Positions 32,170-43,932 of a stretch of 64,000 nt of DNA are shown here, in pieces. The notes beneath the pieces are model-generated. The model saw only the letters and a program-made list of their open reading frames with translations. It was not told where the DNA came from and did no database searches. Numbering within the stretch: position 1 is the first letter of the stretch; every line of letters begins with the position of its first letter. Both the position numbers and the translations under genes were made by a program. Source of the DNA: Pseudisothecium myosuroides (taxonomy: Eukaryota; Streptophyta; Bryopsida; Hypnales; Lembophyllaceae); the NCBI GenBank assembly GCA_951799445.1, contig OX637290.1, forward strand, positions 2,501 to 66,500, given 5' to 3'.

Positions 32170-35095
32170 CCAACCGTGACATGCGTTGAGTTTGATTCCC
32201 AAGTAAGCAGCCCGGGCATCTTTGCGTGACTTGTCAGTTCAGGAAGATATGCACATTTTTGCATTCATCTATGTTGACTTGTTCTTCCTGTCATTTGGTA
32301 TTTCATCGTGCATCTTTGTAGCTTATCTCTCCTCGTACAATTTTTTTGGTTTCCAACAGGATCCTACATCGATGCCCTCTGTAGTGTTAGTAAAACGTAT
32401 CAGGATTAGTTTTGCTGCACGCACAATTCTCTATGAATATTGTGAAAACATATTGGATTTGCAACATTAACATCGTCACGTCTCTTTGGTGTCTGTCAGC
32501 ATTTGAATGCATCTGTTATTATGCTGCAGGGTATATATGTAGCTTCTGTTACCAGCAGTGGATGCCTTTCCATACACGATTTAGAAAACTTGTACTGCAC
32601 TTCTGGAGGTATTTTTTGTAGTTGTCCTTGAAGTCTGTTCGGCATATTCAAAATTTCACCTTATATCTTATCTACAGTATAAAGTATATTTTGGCATTTT
32701 CTTGGCATTTTTTTTCTCCGAAGTTGCTAATCTTAAGTGCACAGGTTGTGAGGCAGAAAGAGTGACACCCACTGTTCATTTTAATACGCAACACAGGCTT
32801 GAGGCTGTGTGATGGAATCCTACCAATCAAGAAGAGGTATTTGAATTTCTGTCTTTTTTGAAGGAGGCTTTATAGTCAAGGTATATCATTACAAGGGTCG
32901 AGTAAATATTTGTAATAATTTTAACGAAATTCTTCAGAGACAAGATTTTTTTCTGTAATCCTTGTATGTCCAGTATGTCCAGCAGCTAGCAATGCAAAGT
33001 GATATTTCAATAAGGTAGCCTGCATGCAAGAGTGTCGTGATTTTGGAAAAATTTCTCAGAGTTTCATAAAATATGAATCCAGGTGGCATGTGTGGCTTCA
33101 GGAAGCAGCAAAGTTTATTTTTATGATATTGCAAGCTTCTCCCAAGTTCCACGACAAGTAAGTCTCGCATATCATTGCCGATGGAAGTATTTTTGCGAAG
33201 GAAACAATATAATTCTCATGTTGTAGCTGTGGAGTGTATATTTTCCCTGTTCTTCATTTACTCAATATTGAATTTAGCACGCACTTTGCCAGGGATGACG
33301 TTCAGGATTTTTCTCTCATAAGCTCTCACATGTGAGGGTTCCTGCATATGGAAGGCGTCATATATGAAGTTCTGGTTGCATGACATAACGGGATGCTTGC
33401 TTAAGTAATAAAAAGGAGTTATATTACTCGCGAACTCCTTCTCTCTGAATGGTTGACCTGTTTTTGTTATTCGCATAATTTGAACTGTATTGAATCCTCA
33501 GACCCTGCAATTCCCACCAAAGACTCAAAGAGGACATGCTGCTAGTCTTTTCGATCTCTCTTATTGTGCAAATGACAAAGCAAGGTATGTTTCTCAGATA
33601 TGGACTTCGAAATTGTTGTGAATATATTTAGCTGCTAGTTTTGTTAACATCATGAAATTTCTTCCGTTGGCAATGCAACTGAACCCTTGTCGAATTTATC
33701 TTGAAGTCGTACTAGACTCAAACCTATATCTCACTGAATGCTGTCGTTCTTCAGGATGATTGCTTGTGGGAATGATGACAGAGTGCATGTTTGGGATAGA
33801 AGGATTGGGAAATTTCCTACTATGTCCCTTCTTGCATCCACTGGTGGAGGTGATCTCAATACTCTTCAGCTCTCAAGAGACGAACATGTAACTAAATACT
33901 TCTACCTCACCATAGAATAATGTGTAGATCTTTGCCAATAATTTTTACTTGTGATGGATCTTCTCTTTCATTGATTCTCTTGTAACTAATACTTCAGGAA
34001 AATTAATCAGGAATACCTCGATGACTTTCCTAACAGTTGGAAGTAGCAAGTCTTGATGGCTACAGGCTGAATATAGATTTATCTGAATTAATAGACGTTT
34101 ACTCTGGTGAATTTGACATGATTACTTTCTGTAACGATATGGTTTACTCTTGACATGGGCCAATTTTGGGTATATGCTCTCGAAAGCAGATCACTCTGAA
34201 AAAGTTTGTTTTAATGTTTTTGTCGTTTTTGGAGTGCAGCTTGTTCTCGCGGGAAGTGAAGGGGGCCTTATCACTCTTTGGGATCTCCGAGGAAGAAGAA
34301 ATTCTGCTGCTTTTGTCACAGCAGGAGAGGTACTGTATCTGATGCTTCAAGTCCTCACCTGCAAACGAGTGCTGTACTTATAGTAGAAGTAATTTCAACC
34401 TATGAATCTATGACTCAAGATATGAAAGCAACCTATGAATCAAGATGCAGACTAACTTATTTGCGAAGTCTGGGTTTGGCTCATCAGATGATTATATAGA
34501 AACAGCTTCTGAAATAGAATAAGTTCTAATTGGAACTCTGATTTTATGAGGACTTTCTGACATGTAGTCCTGACAGGCTATGCGAGCCTTAGGTTTTATA
34601 TTACGCGCAACACCATGTCGTCCCTTATGAAATTTGATTGAGCTAGTGTTTTTTGAAGTATAGGGTTATCATCCTCCGCTAAGATCAACCCAAGTAGCCA
34701 AACTTCTTTTAGGCATTCCTGGCTTAAAGGTGAGATTTCTTTATCGTAACTATTCAGCCTTTGGGTGTACTTTAGTCACAGCACTTATGCCGGGTTGATT
34801 TCCAGCAGTGTTTGCTTTTATTAAACTATCTCATTGTACGTGTTGCCTCATGTCTTAGAATTAAGAGGCAGATTAATCAACGACATCCATTTGCTTTTTG
34901 CTGCAGGCCCAAGCTAATATTGAAAATAGCTCCGTACACTCTATTTCTTTGAATCCTTCTTGTGGACACCACCTAGGATTTCATCTTAATAGTGCATGGT
35001 AAATGCGTACATTTCTATGTTAAACTTTCTGACCTTCCTCATGATCAACTTTCCTTTCCTTGAGGTGTGGACCAATTTTTGCCAGTAAATTTTAA
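32170..35095 (+). pseudogene. Plant WD40-repeat protein gene, nine or ten exons, one internal TGA
   Basis: Exons with GT-AG borders and matching phases: 32170-32203, 32530-32608, 32745-32836, 33083-33157, 33502-33584, 33755-33887, 34240-34329, 34664-34729, 34907-34998, then from 35065. The translation has WD40 blades: GIYVASVTSSGCLSIHDLEN; RLEAV-stop-WNPTNQEE joined to VACVASGSSKVYFYDI; ACGNDDRVHVWDRRIG; LVLAGSEGGLITLWDLRG; and VHSISLNPSCGHHLGFHLN. It belongs to a plant WD40 family that I recognise by pattern but cannot name. The only defect before the last exon is TGA at 32810-32812, where relatives have Arg, consistent with CGA to TGA. The last exon stops at TAA 35093, earlier than the family's usual length, so the C-terminal part is lost or lies in unrecognised exons. 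The 5' exons are also uncertain. It is either a young pseudogene or a gene with one damaging change. Confidence 0.65.
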
Positions 35096-35695
35096 TAGCG
35101 ATGGCGCTGGACGATTTGCAGTTGGCCTTGCTGTCATCCCCTGCCGTGGTAAACTACTTGTATCAATGCCGTCTTCTACATTTTACTACTTCCATGGCCG
35201 TGAAGGTCTCCTGCTCTAGCTTTGCAAGTTTTCACATTTAAAAGGAGACACAGTCTAATGAGGCATTCAACAAAGTCAAATGTAAGGACCAGATTCAGGA
35301 AAAGATGGCATGCGTACCAAGTTTCTTTATCTTTGTGATACAAATCTGCAAATACACCACCAAGGTTTCTAAAATTAGTAACGACCTTTGACAAATTATT
35401 TGCAGGAGAATTTTCACTAAGTGAGCTGTGGACGATTTTGGGTAATTGTCAAGAACCATAAGTACTGGAACTTGTCAAATACATCTCACAAATCGATGCC
35501 CATGACATGTTAAGGCTCATACATATAGTATAAGTGCACTGTTTCCTCATTACACAAGGTAGTGCTAAAACTGCTTTCCCAAACTGAATTCTAAATCACA
35601 ACATTCATCAGCAATCCCAATCTTTAACCAACATAATATCCAAGAAATTGGACACAATTGGAGTATTTAGTAATCCAGCAGACTAGAGGTCTTAC
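35096..35695. other. No gene recognised
   Basis: A short open phrase at 35110-35200 in a shifted frame may be residual WD40 gene sequence. Nothing else is supported. Confidence 0.35.
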
Positions 35696-36768
35696 TTAAT
35701 CGCCATTGTGTGACAGCTTCATCGCATCCTCTATCAGTCGATCGATCAAAAATTTGTTTGGTCTCCGACCATCAACGGAGTCCAATTCTTGTCCTTCATT
35801 ACTTCTCGCAAAATCTAAAATCCCAAGCGATGTGAGTTAGTAAAGTGATACACCACTTGGCACTTGATGCCAACGCCTGAAAGATTTTCTTTTTGCAAAA
35901 GTGACAGAAAGACTTGGCTAAAGAACAAGATGACCTAAAAATTCGAGGAAAAGCAACCGTTTTTCTTGGCAGAAGAGTATTCGCAATTTGCTTCCGAAGT
36001 CGACAAAAATGTAACAGAAGATCGATTCTGACATTAAAAATTCGAACTCTATCATCTCGCATCCCCTGATGCCCCAATGCCCCCCAAAAAATGTAACCCT
36101 AAATCTTGAAACCCGCCAAGCGTGATTCTCTGAGATGATGCAGGTTTAAGTCTCTAGGAGTAGCTCTAGGAGTGAATTTCTAAGCAATGCAAAATGAAAT
36201 TTGAACAGGCGCAAATATGTCACACGAATCTCTATTCTCGTGAAAGTGTTGATACAATTGCAAGAGCAATCGTTTTTGCAATCTAGCAACATCGTGGGGA
36301 GGCTTTAAAATTCCATGTGAGGCTAGTAGGAGCTAGTTCCTGAACTGCTGTACACTGATTGTTAGTATTTCAATCCTAAGCCTCACAATTCCGAACCCCA
36401 ATTCCAGACTCCCAGTCACATGCACAGTTCCGAGATTCATAAGCACATACCAAATGCCCTAAAATGTTCAAGCCGAGATAACACCCCCTGATGTCGTAGT
36501 TCCAACTCACTCTCTCAAAATGTGTAGTTTTGAGAAGCTTCCAGCATGCCAATTTGTCCTGCATACTGAGGACGACTAAAGGCGGAATTGAAGAGCAAAT
36601 TGAAATTTGTGTGCAAAAATGAAACCCTAGAGTTGACAAGAAATACAATTCAAAGCTTCATACCTTGAATTCAACGGTAGCGCATTCCTTAATGGCGTCG
36701 ATAGCATCCAAGTCAGCCTTCTCAGCATTTGTTTGCGCATTCACTCCAGTCGGCACAAATAGAGCCAT
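35696..36768 (-). CDS. Possible small multi-exon gene, product unrecognised
   Basis: On the minus strand, ATG at 36768 opens a clean 35-codon first exon (MALFVPTGVNAQ at the start, KECATVEFK at the end) closed by GTATGA (exon 36664-36768). A second exon could be 36511-36558 (reading DKLACWKLLK) or 36511-36565 from a nearer acceptor; the longer choice puts a TGA in frame. Both end at a consensus GTGAGT donor. A good terminal exon is 35696-35814, reading FARSNEGQELDSVDGRRPN and KFLIDRLIEDAMKLSHNGD before TAA, with TTTTAG as acceptor. Middle exons are not resolved. The segments look like genuine charged, conserved-type protein, but I cannot name the family. It could be another decayed copy. Confidence 0.35.
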
Positions 36769-37122
36769 GGTGATTCAATCAAATAGGCCGTCGACAAACT
36801 CTCAAACCTCGTCTCCACGCCGACTCTCCACAATCCGCAGCAGATAGAAAAATTTTGAAACCAAATTCAAAAGCAGGGTGCAACAGAGTCAACTCTTTCC
36901 CAGCAAGTTCAGAAATTCTAATCAACTTGTCCGATTCTCCAGCACACCATTTGAGAGAGGAAATCCTGAGCTTGCTATAATTCTTGACACGCTCTAGAGC
37001 ACTTCCAAAGTCTACAAGGAAATTGTAATCCTTAAACCCGACAAGCGGAGTCGACGGATATGGAAAACCCTAATTCTGAAATGCCCACCTGAAATCCCGT
37101 AGAGATTTTGTGAGAATTGGAC
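36769..37122. other. Upstream of the minus-strand gene
   Basis: Would hold its promoter and 5' leader. No TATA box stands out. A short phrase at 37030-37085 (AAACCCGACAAGCG) resembles one at 36108-36120 on the same strand. Confidence 0.3.
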
Positions 37123-37767
37123 TTAGCCCCTAAATGCCCAAGGCACCTAAATGTGGTGTCGAAGAAACTTTGAAGTTAAATAAAACCTTATCAAACTGCT
37201 ACTTTTAGTAGTTTATATTTTAGATCAATTCTTTTTGAAGTCTAGTTTTAGCATCAAAAATCCGATTTTAAAAATGAATGATAATGATTTTTCTATTCAA
37301 AGTTTTCTACAAAGGTACCCATTGCAATCTTGATTGTTTGTAGTGTTGAGGGCTCTTGGAAATGAGCTTCAAATACACTAGATCTTGGAGAAAAATCACA
37401 CTAGAAATTCATTTAAAAAAATTGTAGAATAGATTTTTAGAAGTCATAAATTGATCGGGGTTATATTTGTTAGGCCCTTCAACCTCATATTTTTTGGTCT
37501 TGAAATTTTTAGATTTGCGATGCAAAAAGAGAGCTCAAAGATTTTCATAGTTTTAATACCTTGATGATCAAACATTATAATCTTTCAATCCTTAAATGAT
37601 ATTGTTGTATTTTATTTTCCTATGTGATCTCTAACATGTCTAGTTTGAATTTGTACAATTACAATTTTTTTTTTAAATTGATTCAACTTATCAAAATGTT
37701 GGCTTTTTGTTCAATTTAGAGTAAATTCTAAGAGGCTCAAAATAGTCCTTGGGCATTTAGGGGTTAA
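37123..37767. mobile_element. TTAACCCCTAAA-family TIR element, copy C
   Basis: Left end TTAGCCCCTAAATGCCCAAGG and right end the complement of TTAACCCCTAAATGCCCAAGG: 20 of 21 bases inverted. 645 bases, no frame. The words TGAGAATTGGAC immediately left and TGAGAATTGAC 15 bases right may be a displaced target duplication. Confidence 0.85.
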
Positions 37768-38427
37768 TGTCGCTGATTGCTTGAGAATTGACAATTAGTG
37801 CAAACTACAAAAGAGTCAACTTTTTAAAAATATAATTTTTTTTAAAGTTTGCTAACTTAAAGATGCTTGTTTTTGTTACAGAGTTTTTTTGGGAAAAAAC
37901 ATTGTATTCTCTGCACGTGCGCAAAAATAGCAAGCTGGGCACTTTGAGCACATATGCAAGCTAGACACATTATTTTTTTTATAAAATGCAAATTTTATGG
38001 TGAAAATTGGGATATGAAGAGTTCTACTAAAGTCACACAACCCCAAGAAGAGATTTTAGGGTTAGAAAAAATATAGAAAACTTGCAAAATGGCCACGGTA
38101 GACATCCATTCTGAGGTAGTTTTAAAATAGGAAATTATTTATAAAAGATTTATAAAATTATTCAATGTCTAAAACCAGCGTTGATACCTTCATTTCAAAT
38201 TTCATAGAAAACATACATACAATACAAAAGTTATGAGTAAATAACTACTTATGCAAGGCCAAGGGGACAAAAGTAAAATTAAAGGACAAGTGTTTATTGC
38301 AACAATTTTTTGGCTTGGAACTATTAATTTTTTGTTCATAACTTGAAGGTGGTATGTCAATATCACAAGAAATTTCAACTAAATGCAAGTATTTTCCAAT
38401 CATTCAGGTGTAGATTTCTATGGTATA
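37768..38427. other. AT-rich non-coding DNA
   Basis: No frame or clear repeat. Confidence 0.5.
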
Positions 38428-39346
38428 CAACCCCTAAAAGACCAACATGTTTTTTTTGGTTATATAGAAAGTTTGGGCTCACTTTTGTGAATGAGGATTT
38501 GCATATTCTAGACTAAAATTTTAATGGAAGGCAGGGACAAGGAATACCTTTCATATACACTAAATTTCATGACATTTGGAAATATGAATCAAAAGTTGTG
38601 GCCTCATATATATTATTACTTTTTGTAAATGGACAATCCGGCCAGATAAAAAAGAACACTTTTTTCAAAAACAAGAATCTGAAATTGACTTTTTGGAATT
38701 ATAAGTACATGGAAAGATGAATCATTTCATTTTGATCAATGAGATGAAAGTTATGAAGGTTTTTTGTTTGCAAGCACTTATGGATTTTCTACTCTAAAAT
38801 AAACTTTGAAGTCCTTTATCTTACTCAAGTTTTAATATTTTTTGAAAAAAAACAAATCATAGCATGTAGATTGTCTATTACAACATTGTAACTATTGGAA
38901 TTAGCATTTTTAATCCTATAACTCAATTCTTATACATTTAGTATTTTGAATCATTCTCAACTTCTTTCTACTTACTATTTTATTCCTATACCGTATGTTG
39001 TACAATTCCAAATGATGTAGCCAATTTGTATTAAAAAAAATAAATCCAAAAAAGCACCATTGTTTTGGACATTTTTTCATAGAAAAGTGAGCTTAGGAAG
39101 TCCATTTGCCCTATTTTTTGGAGGGCCAAAAAAATGGTTTAAGTGAATTTGAATACCTGTATCTTGCAATCCACATGGTGGAAATCTTCGAAATTTATAC
39201 CATGTGTTCTTTAGTCAGCATACTACAAGATCCTATGGTTATTTGTGTCAAAAAATGTTTTTTTCCAAAAATTTGGTATTTATACTAAAAATGGCAATTT
39301 TTGAATGTTTTTAGTGAAAAAAGAGTTATGAAAATTTAGAGGTTCA
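38428..39346. mobile_element. TTAACCCCTAAA-family TIR element, copy D (diverged)
   Basis: Starts near CAACCCCTAAAAGACCAACATG and ends near ATTTAGAGGTTCA, degenerate inverted termini. The left part matches 63762 onward phrase by phrase (GGGACAAGGAATA, TTTCATGACATTTG, GTTGTGGCC); the right end matches the complement of copy A's left end. Orientation is reversed relative to copy A. Confidence 0.6.
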
Positions 39347-39435
39347 AAAAATTATGACAACATGATTACAATAATAAAATTTTGAGATCCTATGATATAC
39401 AATTTAGAACCTTGGATTAGTATTGTCCTTTTTTT

Positions 39436-40376
39436 TTACTCCTAAATCCAAAGTCCCTACGGGGGACTCTTAGAAATTTGGTTAGGCTTGTATAATCTCA
39501 AATTTTGACATGATTTTTGGAAACTTCTTCTACTAATCAAAAATCAAATTAGCTTTTTGAAATTTAATATTTATTTCAACCAGTTCCCAAGAGCAGAAAT
39601 TATGGCAACTCAAAATCCAAAAAAGAATTCTAGGGACAATTCAAGAAAAACACAAATCATTGTTTCATTTTATTTTTTAATTTTTTGTTCAAGGATTACA
39701 TTTTTGTCTACCTTTGAAGCTTTGATTCATTTCATTTGGACTAGCAATGAAAAAATTATGGACAATCTTTGTTTGGGGAATACTTGTGCAAATTCTTGAA
39801 ATAATAAATAATATAATTCATTCTTGAATGCAATTTTTACAATTTGAAAATAAAGAAGTTAGATAAAGCTTTAGTTAAGGTTTTAGTTTGCTTATATCAA
39901 CAATCTCAACGTTGGAATAATTGCGTGTTTTAATTCCATATGAGAGCTTTTAATAATTCATTTTTTGCTTCAATCTTGAACTTGCATTTCTTCAACAAGT
40001 TTTTAATCAGTGAAAATTAAACATTCTTCTTTTGAATTTTTACCACTCAATTTTCAACTCAATTCTTTAGCATTAAGAATTAGAAAATTAAAATCATTAG
40101 TGCCAAAGTTCAAAGTTAAGATAATTGTAAGGCAAAAAAACAAATCAAGTAAGGTGACAAAAAATTTGTAACTTATCTTTAAATGCAAATATCTTGCAAT
40201 CTATGAGGACAAACATTTTGAATTGTCTTTTGCACATTTATAGACTAGTCTAGTGCAAAATCTTATGGTTAAGTATAACAAAAAAAGAACCTTAAAAGTT
40301 TTTTACTCTTTGCAATAGAAATGGCAGGTTTGAGTGGCTTTTCATGGAAAAAAGACCTTCAAACTTTAGGACTAAA
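39436..40376. mobile_element. TTAACCCCTAAA-family TIR element, copy E (diverged)
   Basis: Left end TTACTCCTAAATCCAAAGTCCC and right end the complement of TTTAGTCCTAAAGTTTG. The right part (AATGGCAGGTTTGAGTGGCTT, ATCTTATGGTTAAGTATAAC) is the complement of copy A's left part. Confidence 0.65.
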
Positions 40377-42118
40377 AATGTTGGAAATATTTTAATGCTG
40401 AATTTTTTTGTGAATTCAAAGATTAAATTAAATGTCCTTTAACTTTGGGAAAACCTTGACATTCACATTCTATACACAACAAAATAAAATCACTGCAATC
40501 TTTCATGTACGTATCAAGCTTTGCTTTTGTATTAAGGATGCAACTTCTCATAAGGTAGGAGGCTCTAAAAGCAAGCATCTAAGGGCTGGTCCTCCTTTTT
40601 CATGTGGCTTCTTATTTGGGATTATTTTTTGCTCATTTTCCAAACAAAAAAATTAGATTCTAATTGCAATACAAATTGTTTTGTTTTTTTGAAGCATTTT
40701 TTGAATTACCTATGAATTTTCAAACAAGATGTGTCATAGGTCCCTATTTATGACCCTATGTCTTCCATAAACCATTCGCTTGCAAATTCTAGAGAGAAAT
40801 GGGAAAAGCAAGACAACGATTGGCTCTTGTAATTAATAATAATTTTTTTTATTGATCCATTCAATGACTATAGAAGGTCCATTTAAAGACCACCTCATGT
40901 CCATTCGAGACAAGTCTATACAACGGTTCTAAATGACCCTCCAAAATTTGAGCCTCCTACCTTACCACAACAAATGCATTGCACTCTTTTGTGCATAAAA
41001 GATATTGAATTTAAAAGTTTTAAGAAATTACAAAATTAAAGAGTTTTTATACCTGTTACTGTAAATGAGCAAATAGCACATGGCACAGGACACACGGCGG
41101 TCTAAACTAAAGATGATGCCATACATTCATTCACCGCAGCTTCAGCATTGGCATGCAATAATTATATACACAATAGTAGTAGGTGTGGTCTTGTTTTAAT
41201 TCAATACAAAAATTCCAGGATGGACGTTTTAAACTTCATTGATACAGCAACGAATAAATTCATTCACTTTCGCATATTCATCGTCCATACTTAGTTTTGG
41301 TTTTGAAAGCAGCTGCCCTTTTCCTCTGGTCAGTAGCTGGACTCCACGTTTAACCTTTCTTCACAGTGAATTCGTTCAAGTTACCTAGTGCAGAAACTAT
41401 AGCATTTGCTGATGTGGCATGGTCAAGTTCTTTTGAACGTCTTAGACAATGCTAGCATGTTTTTTAGCGTGTCCTCATGAACATGAATGTCCTATATCAC
41501 ATCGTTTTGACACTTATTGATCAAAAGACTGCCAAACAAATTAAGCCAATAGAGCAAATTGCCAAACTAAAGCTATGGATGATTCTATAATTTTTGAATA
41601 CATGAAAGTTTGAACATAGTTTGAATATTTTTGAATACATGAAAGTTCTTTACATTTGTGATTTCTAATTGAATTTGAAAAGAAATATGTGAAATAGTAA
41701 TGAAAAATGAGTGGAAAAAAAGTTTGACTAATTAAACCGTCAAGATGCAGTCTTGAAATTGGCATTTATAACATTGCTTTGAACATCAACTCCATTTTTG
41801 TTATTCAACAAACATCTAACAATGCATCTTTAAAATTGCTATTGAAAGTAGATGTCACTCGATTTTGAAGCTTGGTTAAGGCTCATCCTTCAGGCCTTCA
41901 CACACGAGACCCTTCAACAACCATATTAGAGACTGCACATTGCTTTTCTAGGTCCAAGATAATATTGTCAGACAAAAAGAATGAAATGATCATGCTTGCA
42001 AATGTTTATACCCATGTATAGGAGTTGATTTTTTCTTAAACTTAAGGGAAAAAAACAAGTTTGATAGTGCCTACTGTACAAGATCGTGCACATCAGTGGA
42101 TGTGTGAATGAAGATGTC
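40377..42118. other. AT-rich non-coding DNA
   Basis: The short frames here show no domain. A phrase around 41386-41425 (CTAGTGCAGAAACTATAGCATTTGCTGATG...) has a related counterpart at about 55306-55340, so an unclassified dispersed repeat is shared with that region. Confidence 0.4.
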
Positions 42119-42148
42119 CTAAACCCTAAACCCTAAACCCTAAACCCC
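42119..42148. repeat. Interstitial CCCTAAA tract
   Basis: Four CCCTAAA units, 130 bases beyond the stop codon of the minus-strand open frame. Confidence 0.85.
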
Positions 42149-42278
42149 AGCCTTTTGAAAATTGACTCCATGATCTAACTGAAAGCTTCCAAATGTAGAG
42201 TGCCTATATGACATGAAGTTACCCCAAATCACTATCTCGGCACCTTTTGGACACCCTCACCTAGCATTTCTAGACTAA

Positions 42279-43208
42279 TCACCTATTGTAAGGCTTCAAC
42301 ACCTGCGATCCAGTTGGTGGTCTATTTGAACCCTGAACATTACTGGAAATGCTTGGGGTTGACAAGGATGATGTACTTTTGAATGCTCCTGAAATGTGCT
42401 GAGCTTGCCTTTTGTACCTTGAGTTACACTTAGGACCTAGGCGAAGAAGCTCACAGTAGGACATTTTGTAATTTGATGGAGTCACCTTTGAGCGCAAGGC
42501 TAATGTGTATGGTTGATGACGCTCTTGCTTGGGCTTCAGTGTTGGATGGTTGTTGCCAATTCGTATTTCCTTGTTGCTCTTCACCTTGCCCACGCAATAG
42601 GGCTCGGTTGCAATCCCTTTGCCCTTCCAATCTTTAGTGCGTGGAGTTAATTCATCTTGAACTAACTGCCCAAATCTGTGGTGATCTTCGTCCCCTTCCA
42701 ACTCTGATAGCAGAATTGGTTCAAAAGGTTGAAACCCTTGGCATATGGTTGCAATCCCTACACCCTTCTCATCTTCAGTGTGTACAGCAAGCTTATCTTG
42801 AACCAGATGTCCAGTTTTGTGCTCACTGCTATTGTCCATCACCCCTTGGGACTCCAATAACATATCCAATTCAAAAGATTCAAAAACATCATCTAAAGAT
42901 ACAAGCTTGGCCTCATCCTTCTCATCTAAAAACAAGACACTGTTGAACACACCCATGCAAGGAGTCGTGCAGTCGAGCGAGCTAGCACCCGCTATAAATT
43001 CAAATCCATCTTCAGAGTGCGGAACAAGCTCACCACCAATTCGATCACTAGTTCCATGCTTTGTTTCTAGATTCTCCATCTCTTCTTCAGACTCCAAAAG
43101 TAGCTTGAAGGGTCCGAAGTTGTTGGCTAAAGATATCACCTCATCTTTGTACTTCTCACCCAACAGTAAGGCCTTACTGAACGCACCCTCTCCAACCGTG
43201 GTATTCAT
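42279..43208 (-). CDS. Acidic, internally repetitive 309-residue protein, family unknown
   Basis: A single uninterrupted frame starts at ATG 43208; an in-frame TAG lies about 110 bases upstream, with no other ATG between. The N-terminal 200 residues contain three diverged copies of a module of about 40-50 residues. The first two (about 10-68 and 88-154) share a lead of the form F..(A/V)L.L.EK..E..SL...F..F; all three continue with F..F..(L/I)LLES, a charged stretch and (L/V)V..(E/D)L..(H/R)(S/T)(E/K)D; copies two and three end G.GIAT. The remaining 100 residues are basic and Ser/Pro-rich. No catalytic motif, signal peptide or membrane segment. Such an open, intronless frame in repeat-rich DNA may be a transposon-derived or lineage-specific gene. 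The repeats in the plus-strand frame opposite are a shadow. Confidence 0.45.
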   Translation of the reverse strand: MNTTVGEGAFSKALLLGEKYKDEVISLANNFGPFKLLLESEEEMENLETKHGTSDRIGGELVPHSEDGFEFIAGASSLDCTTPCMGVFNSVLFLDEKDEAKLVSLDDVFESFELDMLLESQGVMDNSSEHKTGHLVQDKLAVHTEDEKGVGIATICQGFQPFEPILLSELEGDEDHHRFGQLVQDELTPRTKDWKGKGIATEPYCVGKVKSNKEIRIGNNHPTLKPKQERHQPYTLALRSKVTPSNYKMSYCELLRLGPKCNSRYKRQAQHISGAFKSTSSLSTPSISSNVQGSNRPPTGSQVLKPYNR

Positions 43209-43429
43209 GACTACAAGTGCTAATGCTTGAAATGGGGACAAGCAAGGGAAGAGTGCTTGGATGTGCTCGGTGTGTTCACTTATATGGTGTACCTAGTCTA
43301 GACAAATACAAGAATCAATGTAGTCTCATGTCTTATGAATGGTGGCTGGACCAATTCTAAACATCTTCTATAAGGGCATTGAGGAGGTACGTCCCGCAGA
43401 TTCATTGTGGACAAAATGAAGAGTGTGGG

Positions 43430-43932
43430 ACACTTATGGCTGTTGGTATTGTATCTTTATTTAGCAATGAAATTCCATTTCATTTGTTTCAACAAAAAAA
43501 ATACTCCACGGTGCACATGGATGGAACTACAAAAGCCCCAAAGCTTCAAGCACACGAGTCGGCTGTACTGCTCTGTCTCTTTTAGTGCTTCCCAATTTTG
43601 ATAGGTATTCCCTGACATTATAGGGCATTGTAGGTAGACAAAGCTTTATTCTCACATAACAAACCATAAATATACAAAGTCAGCTAGTTGCTATGTGCAC
43701 TGATTTGTGCACGATAGGACAAGATGGGGATCTAGTGGTCAGCACAGTACATAACATTGTTAAGCAATGCCAGACAACTAGGGGGGTCCCCTTCATTTTT
43801 TTGAAACAAATTAAACTATCTTGTATCTTTCCTTAGCAATGAAATTCTGTTTCATTTGTTTCAAAAGAAATAAAAAATAAAATTAGACTAAATTTCATTG
43901 CCAATAAAAATAAGATACAACCAGCCACAAGT
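43430..43932. repeat. Inverted and direct repeat unit
   Basis: GTATCTTTATTTAGCAATGAAATT at about 43449 recurs in direct orientation at about 43817 and, with CACTTATGGCTGTTGG before it, in inverted orientation at 43887-43930 (AATTTCATTGCC...AAGATAC...CAACCAGCCACAAGTG). It looks like a roughly 500-base element with inverted ends. Confidence 0.55.

Noticed and set aside
14452..35095. Alternative genetic code explaining in-frame stops in HIRA and WD40 pieces
   Set aside because: The HIRA stops replace different residues (Trp, Glu, Gly) by both TAG and TGA and come with a frameshift, so ordinary decay is the simpler explanation.
42641..43230. Plus-strand frames opposite the 309-codon frame
   Set aside because: Serine-rich shadows of the acidic minus-strand protein.
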